From a virus, in IMG/VR virus record IMGVR_UViG_3300007513_000253, positions 1 to 20,094 of that record: a DNA stretch of 20,094 bases; one strand, given 5' to 3'. The translations under genes were made by a program, and so were the position numbers. The notes beneath the pieces are model-generated. The model worked only from the letters and a program-made list of their open reading frames with translations. It was not told the DNA's origin and did no database searches. Positions 14,050-20,094 of the stretch are shown in pieces; position 1 is the stretch's first letter; every line of letters begins with the position of its first letter.

Positions 14050-14785
14050 TACACCAAAAAATACATATGCGCCTTGCCGAGGTGAATATCATCAGATGTT
14101 CCCAACGCCTATGTTTCAAGGCAAAGTCAACTTAAATCATAAAGAAGTTGCAAAACACTGTAAAGAGATTGTTGCAAAGGTGCCTAATGGCAACCCAACA
14201 ATGGAGTATACAACATATTTCGATAATGACTTAAGAGAAGAGACACACAATCAACCGTGGTTTAACTCATTTGCCAATCAGATGAAGGATTCGTATATCG
14301 CATTTCTCAGAGAGATGTGGTTATTTCCAACTGATGGCCTCAACAGACACAACATACATTTCTTTGCATGGGTGAATGTCTATAATCAACCACACCAACA
14401 CGAAACACACAATCATGTCAAGTCTAGACTATCAGGTACATACTATGTGAAGACTGATTTTGATTCAGAACCAATTAAATTCTTTAACCCGAATATGAGT
14501 TCTTTATTTGGTCATGGCGCCAATGACGATAGAATGAAATACAATGAACAAATGGAAGGTGCAGGTACGCCAGGTGGAATGACAGACCTCGAATTCTTTC
14601 CTAAGACTGGTGACTTTATGTTGTGGCCTTCGTATCTATTACATACTGTTCCAAGGGGTAAGGCACGAGATATGCTGAACTATGAACGCATAAGTGTTTC
14701 ATTCAATTTACAACATTCAGAAGATTTGGGTTCATATCATCATGGCGATAACTTTGATTATGGGGTTTTAGATGAACAAAGATAA
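14030..14785 (+). CDS. 2OG-Fe(II) oxygenase (no. 3), HxH-type
   Basis: 251 aa. The core resembles the 2OG-FeII_Oxy_5 group: WVNVYNQPHQHETHNH with H127-x-H129 preceding RLSGTYYV, then FFPKTGDFMLWPSYLLHTVP with distal H205, and R220 in NYERISVSFNL in the 2-oxoglutarate Arg position. In that group an HxH stands where most relatives have HxD. The N-terminal ~100 residues include FPTPMFQGK, a short motif common at the start of this family. It begins the run of five oxygenase genes and its stop overlaps the next start by 14 nt. Substrate unknown. Confidence 0.85.
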   Translation: MKPVKIDTPKNTYAPCRGEYHQMFPTPMFQGKVNLNHKEVAKHCKEIVAKVPNGNPTMEYTTYFDNDLREETHNQPWFNSFANQMKDSYIAFLREMWLFPTDGLNRHNIHFFAWVNVYNQPHQHETHNHVKSRLSGTYYVKTDFDSEPIKFFNPNMSSLFGHGANDDRMKYNEQMEGAGTPGGMTDLEFFPKTGDFMLWPSYLLHTVPRGKARDMLNYERISVSFNLQHSEDLGSYHHGDNFDYGVLDEQR

Positions 14786-15464
14786 TGTAGTCATACTAGA
14801 TGAACTCTATAAGATGAGGTCGTCATTTGACAATGCAGAGTTTGATGGTTTCTGTTTGACTATAGATGATTTCTATGAAAACGCAGAAGACTTATATGAA
14901 CATATCACGAACAGACAATACCCAATGTGGAAATACAACCCCGAATCTAATACACGCAATGGCATAGATTATCTCGACTGTAGGATAGTAGATAAGGTTG
15001 GGCACCCTACGAGAATATACAATAATGAGAATGAGAGACTACTAGATGTATGCAGACGATATTGGTGGAAGGGCGAATACAATTGGTCAGGTCTATATGA
15101 GTTTAATTGTTTTCAAACGATTACAGTAGATGACCCTAAGATGCAACATTACCCACATATCGATAGTGCATTAGACACGCCAGACAATTGTTCAACACTC
15201 AACATGTTAGTATACTTAGATAAAGAAGAAGATGGTGGTACTGCCGTATATGACGGAGAATGGATTACTAATGATGAGAACATGAGTTTACTGTATCCTG
15301 TTGAAGACAGATTTGATATAGAACGAATCATACCACACAAGTTTAACAGATGTGTTATATTTCCAGGCAATCGTATGCATGGTGCATATATAAATGACTA
15401 CAATAAATACAAAGACAAGTGGAGATTTACCCAAGTGATATTCTACCACCCACAAAGGAATTAA
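14772..15464 (+). CDS. 2OG-Fe(II) oxygenase (no. 4), DUF6445-like
   Basis: 230 aa. Motifs: H129-I-D131 in QHYPHIDSALD, strand LNMLVYLDKEEDGGTAVYD (the GGT turn typical of the fold), distal H203 in FPGNRMHGAYI, and R218 in KWRFTQVIFY fifteen residues later. All expected metal and co-substrate positions are filled. The layout resembles DUF6445-type proteins of marine phages and bacteria (recognition by eye only). The N-terminal half is helical with a YWWKGEYNW aromatic patch. The gene overlaps the previous one by 14 nt and is followed two bases later by the next. Confidence 0.84.
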   Translation: MNKDNVVILDELYKMRSSFDNAEFDGFCLTIDDFYENAEDLYEHITNRQYPMWKYNPESNTRNGIDYLDCRIVDKVGHPTRIYNNENERLLDVCRRYWWKGEYNWSGLYEFNCFQTITVDDPKMQHYPHIDSALDTPDNCSTLNMLVYLDKEEDGGTAVYDGEWITNDENMSLLYPVEDRFDIERIIPHKFNRCVIFPGNRMHGAYINDYNKYKDKWRFTQVIFYHPQRN

Positions 15465-15466
15465 TT

Positions 15467-16276
15467 ATGACCCCAAAATTCAAAATAGGCAATCCTGTCA
15501 ACATGGAAGATACGAATATAGAGAAGAATGAAGAAGGTATTCTTGATGGTGTAGGTAATGATTACGCTAGAGACGGTGATGCAAATGAGTATTTTATAGG
15601 AGACTCAGAATTGGATCCTTCACATTCTCGATACAGAGAACGGAACGAACCGAACTTCATTTACATAAAACCTAGAATAATCAATGACCGTGGTTGTTCA
15701 GCACTTATCAACATGTTTCTAGATATGCCATTTGATGAGGTCACCATAGAGAACGAACACGATATCACTCCATCTGAGAGAGTGCAAAAACACAATCTAT
15801 CTTACAAGTATGAGGCAGGTTACAACAAAGACCATATGACACTGGCACACGACTCGCCAGAGTGGAATAAGGCATTAGAGGTCGTAGGTTCTCAGTTAAT
15901 CGAACATCCAGATTTTGATAGAATCACATATATGCAAATCGTTCATTATAAACAAGATGCACTCTTCCCATTTCATAGAGACATGGCGAAGAATGATGTA
16001 GGCAGAGATTACGGAACATGCATCACTCAATTGAATGACGATTTTCATGGCGGACAACTGAATGTAGAAGGTTGCCTTATACCCAAGAGAGCGGGTACAA
16101 TGGCATTCTTTAACAATTCAAGTGAAGTCTGGCATGGTGTTGAACCGATATATGACGGTGAACGATATGTCTTTTTAATGTGGTTTGGGAGGGACTATGA
16201 ATCAAGCGAAATGCAGTCAATGTCAGAAGACACTGAATCTGGAGACGGTGAGTTATCACTCGAAGATAATCAATAA
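15467..16276 (+). CDS. 2OG-Fe(II) oxygenase (no. 5), prolyl-hydroxylase-like
   Basis: 269 aa from ATG 15467, with AAAGGAA at 15454-15460 as the ribosome site; an in-frame ATG at 15419 inside the upstream gene is less likely. The first ~60 residues are acidic and probably disordered. The catalytic set is complete: H170-R-D172 in FPFHRDMAK, FHGGQLNV turn, RAGTMAFFNN, distal H223 in VWHGVEP and R233 in GERYVFLMWF exactly ten residues on, as in SM-20/P4H-type enzymes. The last 80 nt also encode the start of the zinc-finger ORF in another frame, and the C-terminus is correspondingly acidic (SEDTESGDGELSLEDNQ). Confidence 0.88.
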   Translation: MTPKFKIGNPVNMEDTNIEKNEEGILDGVGNDYARDGDANEYFIGDSELDPSHSRYRERNEPNFIYIKPRIINDRGCSALINMFLDMPFDEVTIENEHDITPSERVQKHNLSYKYEAGYNKDHMTLAHDSPEWNKALEVVGSQLIEHPDFDRITYMQIVHYKQDALFPFHRDMAKNDVGRDYGTCITQLNDDFHGGQLNVEGCLIPKRAGTMAFFNNSSEVWHGVEPIYDGERYVFLMWFGRDYESSEMQSMSEDTESGDGELSLEDNQ

Positions 16277-16406
16277 TACGGTAGAACATGTGTGGTGTAA
16301 TGCAGAATGTAGTCATAAGTGGCATCAGGCAAATAAGAAATATGAAGAATCACTCAAGAAGAGACCGAAGAATATATGGCCATCACATGAAGGGCATGGT
16401 GGGTAA
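16197..16406 (+). CDS. Small Cys-rich zinc-finger protein
   Basis: 69 aa from ATG 16197; GGGAGGG at 16187-16193 just upstream sets this start. Ligands C6-x2-C9 and C34-x3-C38 (WCNAECSHKWH, with nearby His) suggest a treble-clef/TRASH-like zinc finger. The C-terminal part is basic (KKYEESLKKRPKN). The gene shares 80 nt with the preceding oxygenase, long for this genome, and its stop overlaps the next ATG (TAATG). It could bind nucleic acid or act as a partner for the oxygenases around it; neither is shown. Confidence 0.68.
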   Translation: MNQAKCSQCQKTLNLETVSYHSKIINNTVEHVWCNAECSHKWHQANKKYEESLKKRPKNIWPSHEGHGG

Positions 16407-16918
16407 TGGAAATAATAGATAATTTTTATAAAGAGAATTTCTTTAACGACTTAGTAGAACAACTTGAGGGTCCATATTGTCCTTATTATATCAATCCAGT
16501 CAATAGAGATAGTTCGTATTATCAATTCACTCATGCAATCTATTATCGTAATCGACCCGAAAGTGATATGTTTGAATTGATTCAACCTTTATTAGAACAA
16601 CTTGATTGTCTCAGTCTCATAAGGGCAAAGGTCAATTTGCTACCACGAACCGACAAAAGAATTGAACATGACTATCATATAGACATAGACTTTGCACCTA
16701 CGAATGTGAAGACTGCCATATTGTACTTGAATGACAACAATGGTTACACTAAATTTAAACATCAAGACGAGAATAGAGTCAATAGTAAAGCGAACAGATT
16801 AGTCAGGTTTGCAAATGGCATCTATCACACTGGTTCAACTAACACATGTGATGAACCCTATAGATTGGTTTTGAACATAGATTATATCCAAAAAAATAAT
16901 GACATCAGAGAATACTGA
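16406..16918 (+). CDS. 2OG-Fe(II) oxygenase (no. 6), compact
   Basis: 170 aa, near the minimum for this fold. Motifs: H91-I-D93 in DYHIDIDF, strand KTAILYLNDNNGYTKF, distal H141 in FANGIYHTGS and R153 in EPYRLVLNIDY, twelve residues on. The metal and 2-oxoglutarate residues are all present. The start overlaps the previous stop (TAATG) and the end overlaps the next gene by 20 nt. Substrate unknown. Confidence 0.86.
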   Translation: MEIIDNFYKENFFNDLVEQLEGPYCPYYINPVNRDSSYYQFTHAIYYRNRPESDMFELIQPLLEQLDCLSLIRAKVNLLPRTDKRIEHDYHIDIDFAPTNVKTAILYLNDNNGYTKFKHQDENRVNSKANRLVRFANGIYHTGSTNTCDEPYRLVLNIDYIQKNNDIREY

Positions 16919-17522
16919 AAAACCCCAATACCATTGGATAGACCATGGCGACCACATACTCGCCATTGAGAACTGTTTTGATGATGGTCTAATAGATGCA
17001 TGTATTGATGTATTCAATGATTGTGAAGAGAAGGGTTTAACTCTCGACAGACTAGAGAGTCATCCTGGTTCACATAAACATCTTCGTGCTGACACCTCGA
17101 TATTCTATAGTTCAATGGACCCTATGTTGTCTCCACCAATGCAAGACATGAAAGGAATCATCGACAATGAAATCATTGACTCATGGTTAGAACATTATCC
17201 AGTGATAGAGACTGAACAATATAGAGAACTATATACTAGTCAGCTGAAGATACAGAGAACACGATTGACAGAAGGGTATCATAATTGGCATAGTGAACAC
17301 ACGAGTAAGATACAAGATGTTAGAACGATACTTGCATATATGGTATACTTGAATGATGTTGATGAAGGTGGTGAGACTGAATTCTTATATCAATCAAAAC
17401 GAATACGGCCTAAACGCAATACATTTGTTATATGGCCAGCGGGATTTACTCACACTCATCGTGGAAACCCACCGTTGAGTAATGATAAATATGTTATAAC
17501 AGGTTGGATAAATGTTATCTAA
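16899..17522 (+). CDS. 2OG-Fe(II) oxygenase (no. 7), prolyl 4-hydroxylase-like
   Basis: 207 aa. Motifs: H131-S-E133 in YHNWHSEH (Glu instead of Asp as the acid ligand), AYMVYLNDVDEGGETEF with the GGxTEF signature of prolyl 4-hydroxylases, then IWPAGFTHTHRGNPP with distal H185 or H187. K197 in DKYVITGWI occupies the 2-oxoglutarate-anchoring position, where P4H enzymes use Lys. It is the last oxygenase of the plus-strand run. The next gene has its own strong ribosome site. Confidence 0.87.
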   Translation: MTSENTEKPQYHWIDHGDHILAIENCFDDGLIDACIDVFNDCEEKGLTLDRLESHPGSHKHLRADTSIFYSSMDPMLSPPMQDMKGIIDNEIIDSWLEHYPVIETEQYRELYTSQLKIQRTRLTEGYHNWHSEHTSKIQDVRTILAYMVYLNDVDEGGETEFLYQSKRIRPKRNTFVIWPAGFTHTHRGNPPLSNDKYVITGWINVI

Positions 17523-17542
17523 TCACAAACAAAGGAGAAACT

Positions 17543-17725
17543 ATGGACTATTTTAATTTAGCGAAAGCATGGGTTCAAGCCAGACTAGGCGAAAGAACAT
17601 CATGGGATGGTGGAGTTATCATTGCAGTTAGTATAATCGCATTAGTGGCATCGCCATTGATTAAGTGGGCCGCATGGGGTGGATTACTCTACGGTGCATG
17701 GACTATATACAAAGAAGAATCTTAA
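17543..17725 (+). CDS. Small membrane protein (60 aa)
   Basis: ATG 17543 follows AAAGGAG at 17531-17537, one of the best ribosome sites in the window, so the upstream in-frame ATG at 17504 is not used. A soluble amphipathic N-terminus (MDYFNLAKAWVQARLGERTS) precedes a hydrophobic region of one or two helices (residues ~24-55) and a short charged end. I recall similar small proteins with an R-T-S-W-D-G-G stretch in marine T4-like phages; the function is unknown. The region to the next gene (17726-17795) holds only the promoter-like box and ribosome site. Confidence 0.7.
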   Translation: MDYFNLAKAWVQARLGERTSWDGGVIIAVSIIALVASPLIKWAAWGGLLYGAWTIYKEES

Positions 17726-17745
17726 AAACCACCTTGAAAAATTTG

Positions 17746-17753
17746 AATAAATA
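17746..17753 (+). promoter_or_regulatory. Late-promoter-like box AATAAATA
   Basis: One mismatch to TATAAATA, in a non-coding gap. T4 spacing gives a start near 17759 and a 37-nt leader with GGAGA at 17783-17787, eight bases before the ATG at 17796. The adjacent TATAATATATTA (17757-17768) could instead act as a sigma70-type -10. Confidence 0.4.
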
Positions 17754-17795
17754 ATTTATAATATATTAATGAACTTTATAATGGAGAAATAACAA

Positions 17796-18692
17796 ATGGC
17801 ATTTAATATTACGACTGTATGTATGAAGGGTGACTCACATAGAACACCCGAAGATGTAATCAGACTTAAGATACATCTCGACAGACAACGATTGATAATT
17901 CACGAAGGTATGCAACTTGCACGCTTTTGTGTTCTTAGTGACTATACGGAGGAAGACTTTCTTGCAGTTGAACCTGCATTTGAAAGCGACCCACACCATG
18001 TCTCTAACTTTTCTTTAGTCTCAGTACCATCGCTCGCCGATGATGAACATCCATCATTTGCAACTCGACATGTATTCAAGAACGATAAGTTTGGTGAGTT
18101 AGACAAGACAATGTTCATTGATTGTAAAGTGATACCACGAGGTGTCTCTCATTCTATACTGTTCAGTTCATTACCAGAGAAGGGCAACCCCAACCACTCA
18201 TCATTTACTGTTGAAGAAGACGATAGACAAGCAATCATATTGAACAATTGGTCGACTCTTAACTATTGCGTTGATTGGACCGAAACCGAAGATACTCAAC
18301 TCTTACCTTACTTCTTTCAACACAACTATGGCGAACATGAAGAACTCGTTAAGAAGATGAACGATACAGAAGTCACGAGTAAGTACCCGACATTTCAGCA
18401 TTTCATTGAAGGTGAGTATGACGAGTTCATGTTACCATTTCAACCTGCCGTGATAGGCAAATACTATTCTTGTAATCTAGAGATGAACAAGGCATTGAAT
18501 GAGGCGTATGAGAAGAATGTCAGACCGTCATATCCAGAACAATGGCGTGGTACAGGTGGTGACGAAGAACAGAAGTACATTGAATTCGAACACGACTGGA
18601 GAGATATCACTAGACAAACATCGATGTTATATATCGATGAATCCATAGATACTATGGATAAAGATTATTATCTTAGACTTTGGGTATTATAG
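17796..18692 (+). CDS. Unrecognised protein, perhaps glycosyltransferase-like
   Basis: 298 aa, ribosome site GGAGA. No family is certain. The beginning (FNITTVCMKGDSHRTPEDV, then FCVLSDYTEEDF) resembles the first beta strand and the 'C-x-S/T-D' strand of phage/bacterial glycosyltransferase-like proteins. A later GGDEEQKYIEF and a Trp/Tyr-rich second half are compatible with that fold, but no DxD motif stands out. The middle contains many His and acidic residues (ESDPHHVSNF). It has its own promoter-like box. Its stop overlaps the stop of the opposite-strand gene by 6 nt (tail to tail), with no terminator hairpin visible at the junction. Confidence 0.6.
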   Translation: MAFNITTVCMKGDSHRTPEDVIRLKIHLDRQRLIIHEGMQLARFCVLSDYTEEDFLAVEPAFESDPHHVSNFSLVSVPSLADDEHPSFATRHVFKNDKFGELDKTMFIDCKVIPRGVSHSILFSSLPEKGNPNHSSFTVEEDDRQAIILNNWSTLNYCVDWTETEDTQLLPYFFQHNYGEHEELVKKMNDTEVTSKYPTFQHFIEGEYDEFMLPFQPAVIGKYYSCNLEMNKALNEAYEKNVRPSYPEQWRGTGGDEEQKYIEFEHDWRDITRQTSMLYIDESIDTMDKDYYLRLWVL

Positions 18693-19847
18693 AGTTTTCT
18701 TTCCAGAGAAATCTTTTGATGTATAGTCTAACATGATGTGTGAAGGGTATACGCCAGACTGTTTATTACGAATGTTCATCTTGAAGTCATAATACTCATT
18801 ACTGAACTCTACATCAATACGCTTTCCCTTACCTGATTTACCACCGTAGTATGCAATCATCTTACTTGTTGATATATTAGCGAACTTCTTATTCTCTCTT
18901 TCGCCCACCCACCAATAGTAAACTTTGCCTCCTAGGGCATGTACCATATGATAGTTGGCACCGATTGCTGTTTGCATGAATAAACTCAACTTTTGTTTAT
19001 CAACATGTTTTGTCACATTCTCGGTAGGGAACTGTTCTCCACTGTTGTATTTGTTAAAGACTTTACAGAATAACGCATTGTTTAGACCAAACGCTTCGAG
19101 TAGGTCGATGCCGTCTTGACTAGAGACTTGACCTTTCATCATTTCTCTTGCAACGAAGAAGTTCTTAGACACGCCTGAGTTGATAAAGGTAATCGTCTTA
19201 CTTGTCTTTAATGATAGATACGACTCATGGCCATTTGCGTGTTTTGCCGTGATGTCAGTGAGTAATGCACCATGTTTGCCTGGTTGTTTGGGTTCTATAT
19301 ACGGTTTTTTACTGGCGACTTTAATGGGTCTTGATGTATTTGCACCACCTACTAAGTCGACTGTATGCACCGCACTACCCATATGTTTGCCTAGTATCTG
19401 CAATAGGTTCTTTGACTCATCATCGTATTCGCCCTTACAACATCTAGCATTTAAACACTCTTTTAAACGCCTGTCTAACTCTCTTTCAAACTGATGACCT
19501 GCATTACCTTTAGCGCCTTGGCCACCGAACTCATCAGACTTAAACAACTTCGTGACATTGATTTCTTTCTTAGTCTTTTTACCATTTTCGAATCGCCCTA
19601 TTAGGTAGATACCTGGATTCTTGGCTGCCGATGTGAGTATAACAGGTAGATTCTTATCGTATTTCGTATACTTTGTGCCCCCTATTATAACTGCCTCAGA
19701 GAAGAACAACCCACCATCAGACGCCTTACTTGTGTTCCAATTGTTCTCATTGGGTCGACCATCTTTGCCCTTCCTACCGAACACCTTATCACAAAACTTG
19801 TTTGCGTTGTTTCGTTTACCTAAATCTGCATATGAAAGACTTGCCAT
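18687..19847 (-). CDS. Unknown 386-aa protein with PD-(D/E)XK-like features
   Basis: 386 aa from ATG 19847; a longer frame back to 19928 would run upstream through the promoter-like box and over the neighbouring oxygenase end. The N-terminus (MASLSYADLGKRNNANKF) is followed by a Lys/Gly-rich region. GNAGHQFERELDRRL (E121) looks like the first helix of a PD-(D/E)XK nuclease. D198 in ALLTDIT and S212-L-K214 in YLSLKTSKTITF resemble its beta-hairpin catalytic signature, with Ser replacing the second acid. The C-terminal stretch NKQSGVYPSHIMLDY recalls, from memory, conserved hypothetical proteins of marine T4-like phages. A DNA end-processing role is possible but unproven. Confidence 0.72.
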   Translation of the reverse strand: MASLSYADLGKRNNANKFCDKVFGRKGKDGRPNENNWNTSKASDGGLFFSEAVIIGGTKYTKYDKNLPVILTSAAKNPGIYLIGRFENGKKTKKEINVTKLFKSDEFGGQGAKGNAGHQFERELDRRLKECLNARCCKGEYDDESKNLLQILGKHMGSAVHTVDLVGGANTSRPIKVASKKPYIEPKQPGKHGALLTDITAKHANGHESYLSLKTSKTITFINSGVSKNFFVAREMMKGQVSSQDGIDLLEAFGLNNALFCKVFNKYNSGEQFPTENVTKHVDKQKLSLFMQTAIGANYHMVHALGGKVYYWWVGERENKKFANISTSKMIAYYGGKSGKGKRIDVEFSNEYYDFKMNIRNKQSGVYPSHIMLDYTSKDFSGKKTL

Positions 19848-19852
19848 ACTAC

Positions 19853-19860
19853 TATTTATC
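19853..19860 (-). promoter_or_regulatory. Late-promoter-like box GATAAATA (minus strand)
   Basis: One mismatch to TATAAATA, five bases before ATG 19847. T4 spacing would place the first transcribed base on the A of that ATG. The box overlaps the TGA stop of the upstream oxygenase, as the TATAAATA at 11843 overlaps the nucleotidase stop. Confidence 0.4.
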
Positions 19861-20094
19861 AATCCGAGTACATGAAATTGATGTTTAATACATATCGATC
19901 CTCTACACCACCGATATACGAGTGCCATGAATGATTCGCCGATGGTCTAAACATATACGCCTGATTCACCGCCCATGGAATAGACCTTGTCATCTGAGTT
20001 CCATTTAGACCATGAAAACGAGTTGGTTCGCAGACACCTGGTGCTATAGGGACTATAATGGTTAACGCCTTCGCACCATAATCCGTATGAGGTT
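19859..20094 (-). CDS. C-terminal part of a 2OG-Fe(II) oxygenase (no. 8)
   Basis: Minus-strand frame open from the right edge (first full codon at 20092) to TGA at 19861-19859; 77 residues visible and no start in the window. Near the edge, P-H-T-D gives the HxD metal pair. Strands KALTIIVPIAP and QAYMFRP follow. SANHSWHSYIG carries the distal His (H54 or H57 of the fragment) and GGVEDRYVLNINF supplies the Arg (R66) for 2-oxoglutarate. All catalytic positions of the second half of the fold are thus present. It lies just upstream of the 386-aa gene on the same strand. Confidence 0.75.
   Translation of the reverse strand, partial: PHTDYGAKALTIIVPIAPGVCEPTRFHGLNGTQMTRSIPWAVNQAYMFRPSANHSWHSYIGGVEDRYVLNINFMYSD

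Noticed and set aside
15402-15409. AATAAATA late-promoter-like box near the end of oxygenase no. 4
   Set aside because: It encodes ordinary residues of that gene (NKY), the next gene follows after two bases in the same run, and single-mismatch boxes are expected by chance in AT-rich coding DNA.
19180-19494. 104-aa plus-strand ORF inside the 386-aa minus-strand gene
   Set aside because: Antisense shadow with no ribosome site and Cys/Phe/Leu-rich composition unlike real neighbours.

Overview
The window is AT-rich, densely packed phage DNA. It most resembles a T4-like (Straboviridae-type) myovirus of marine bacteria, such as cyanophage or SAR11/pelagic phage relatives. Supporting signs are a T4 gp61-type primase, class Ia ribonucleotide reductase NrdA/NrdB with a glutaredoxin, an HAD 5'(3')-deoxyribonucleotidase, an overlapping spanin pair, TATAAATA-type late-promoter motifs and many 2-oxoglutarate/Fe(II) oxygenase genes. 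Almost every gene overlaps its neighbour by 1-20 nt. I see no tRNA, integrase, transposon, CRISPR array or intron/intein; nrdA and nrdB are both uninterrupted. The host cannot be fixed from this sequence.

Layout: (1) 1-3542, a partial gene, a 682-aa protein with a C-terminal PAP2-type phosphatase/haloperoxidase domain, and a membrane-anchored coiled-coil protein. (2) 3571-11847, a continuous replication and nucleotide-metabolism operon: primase, nrdA, 2OG oxygenase, 63-aa ORF, 2OG oxygenase, nrdB, small membrane and basic proteins, glutaredoxin, a thioredoxin-fold-like ORF, a zinc ribbon, an HEXXH mini-peptidase and the deoxyribonucleotidase. (3) 11843-13359, a probable late lysis block behind an exact TATAAATA: a conserved-looking 98-aa protein, a 26-aa membrane peptide, i-spanin, o-spanin and a 43-aa membrane protein. 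(4) 13360-14029, the only sparse stretch. It holds a late-promoter-like box, two hairpins with a T-run (possibly a ~60-nt RNA), a small lipoprotein, a startless reading frame behind an A AAC CCA heptamer, an 11-bp hairpin and a 25-aa membrane peptide. (5) 14030-17522, five 2OG oxygenases interrupted only by a Cys-rich zinc-finger ORF. (6) 17543-18692, a small membrane protein and an unrecognised 298-aa protein behind its own promoter-like box. (7) 18687-20094, minus strand: a 386-aa protein with PD-(D/E)XK-like features, preceded by the C-terminal part of another 2OG oxygenase.

The primase and nucleotide enzymes would supply primers and dNTPs for replication, with glutaredoxin as the likely electron donor for NrdA and the nucleotidase adjusting dNMP pools. 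The lysis block would disrupt the envelope late. The eight divergent 2OG oxygenases, two of them lodged between nrdA and nrdB, are the outstanding unexplained feature. Their substrates (nucleobase, protein, sugar or lipid) cannot be read from sequence.
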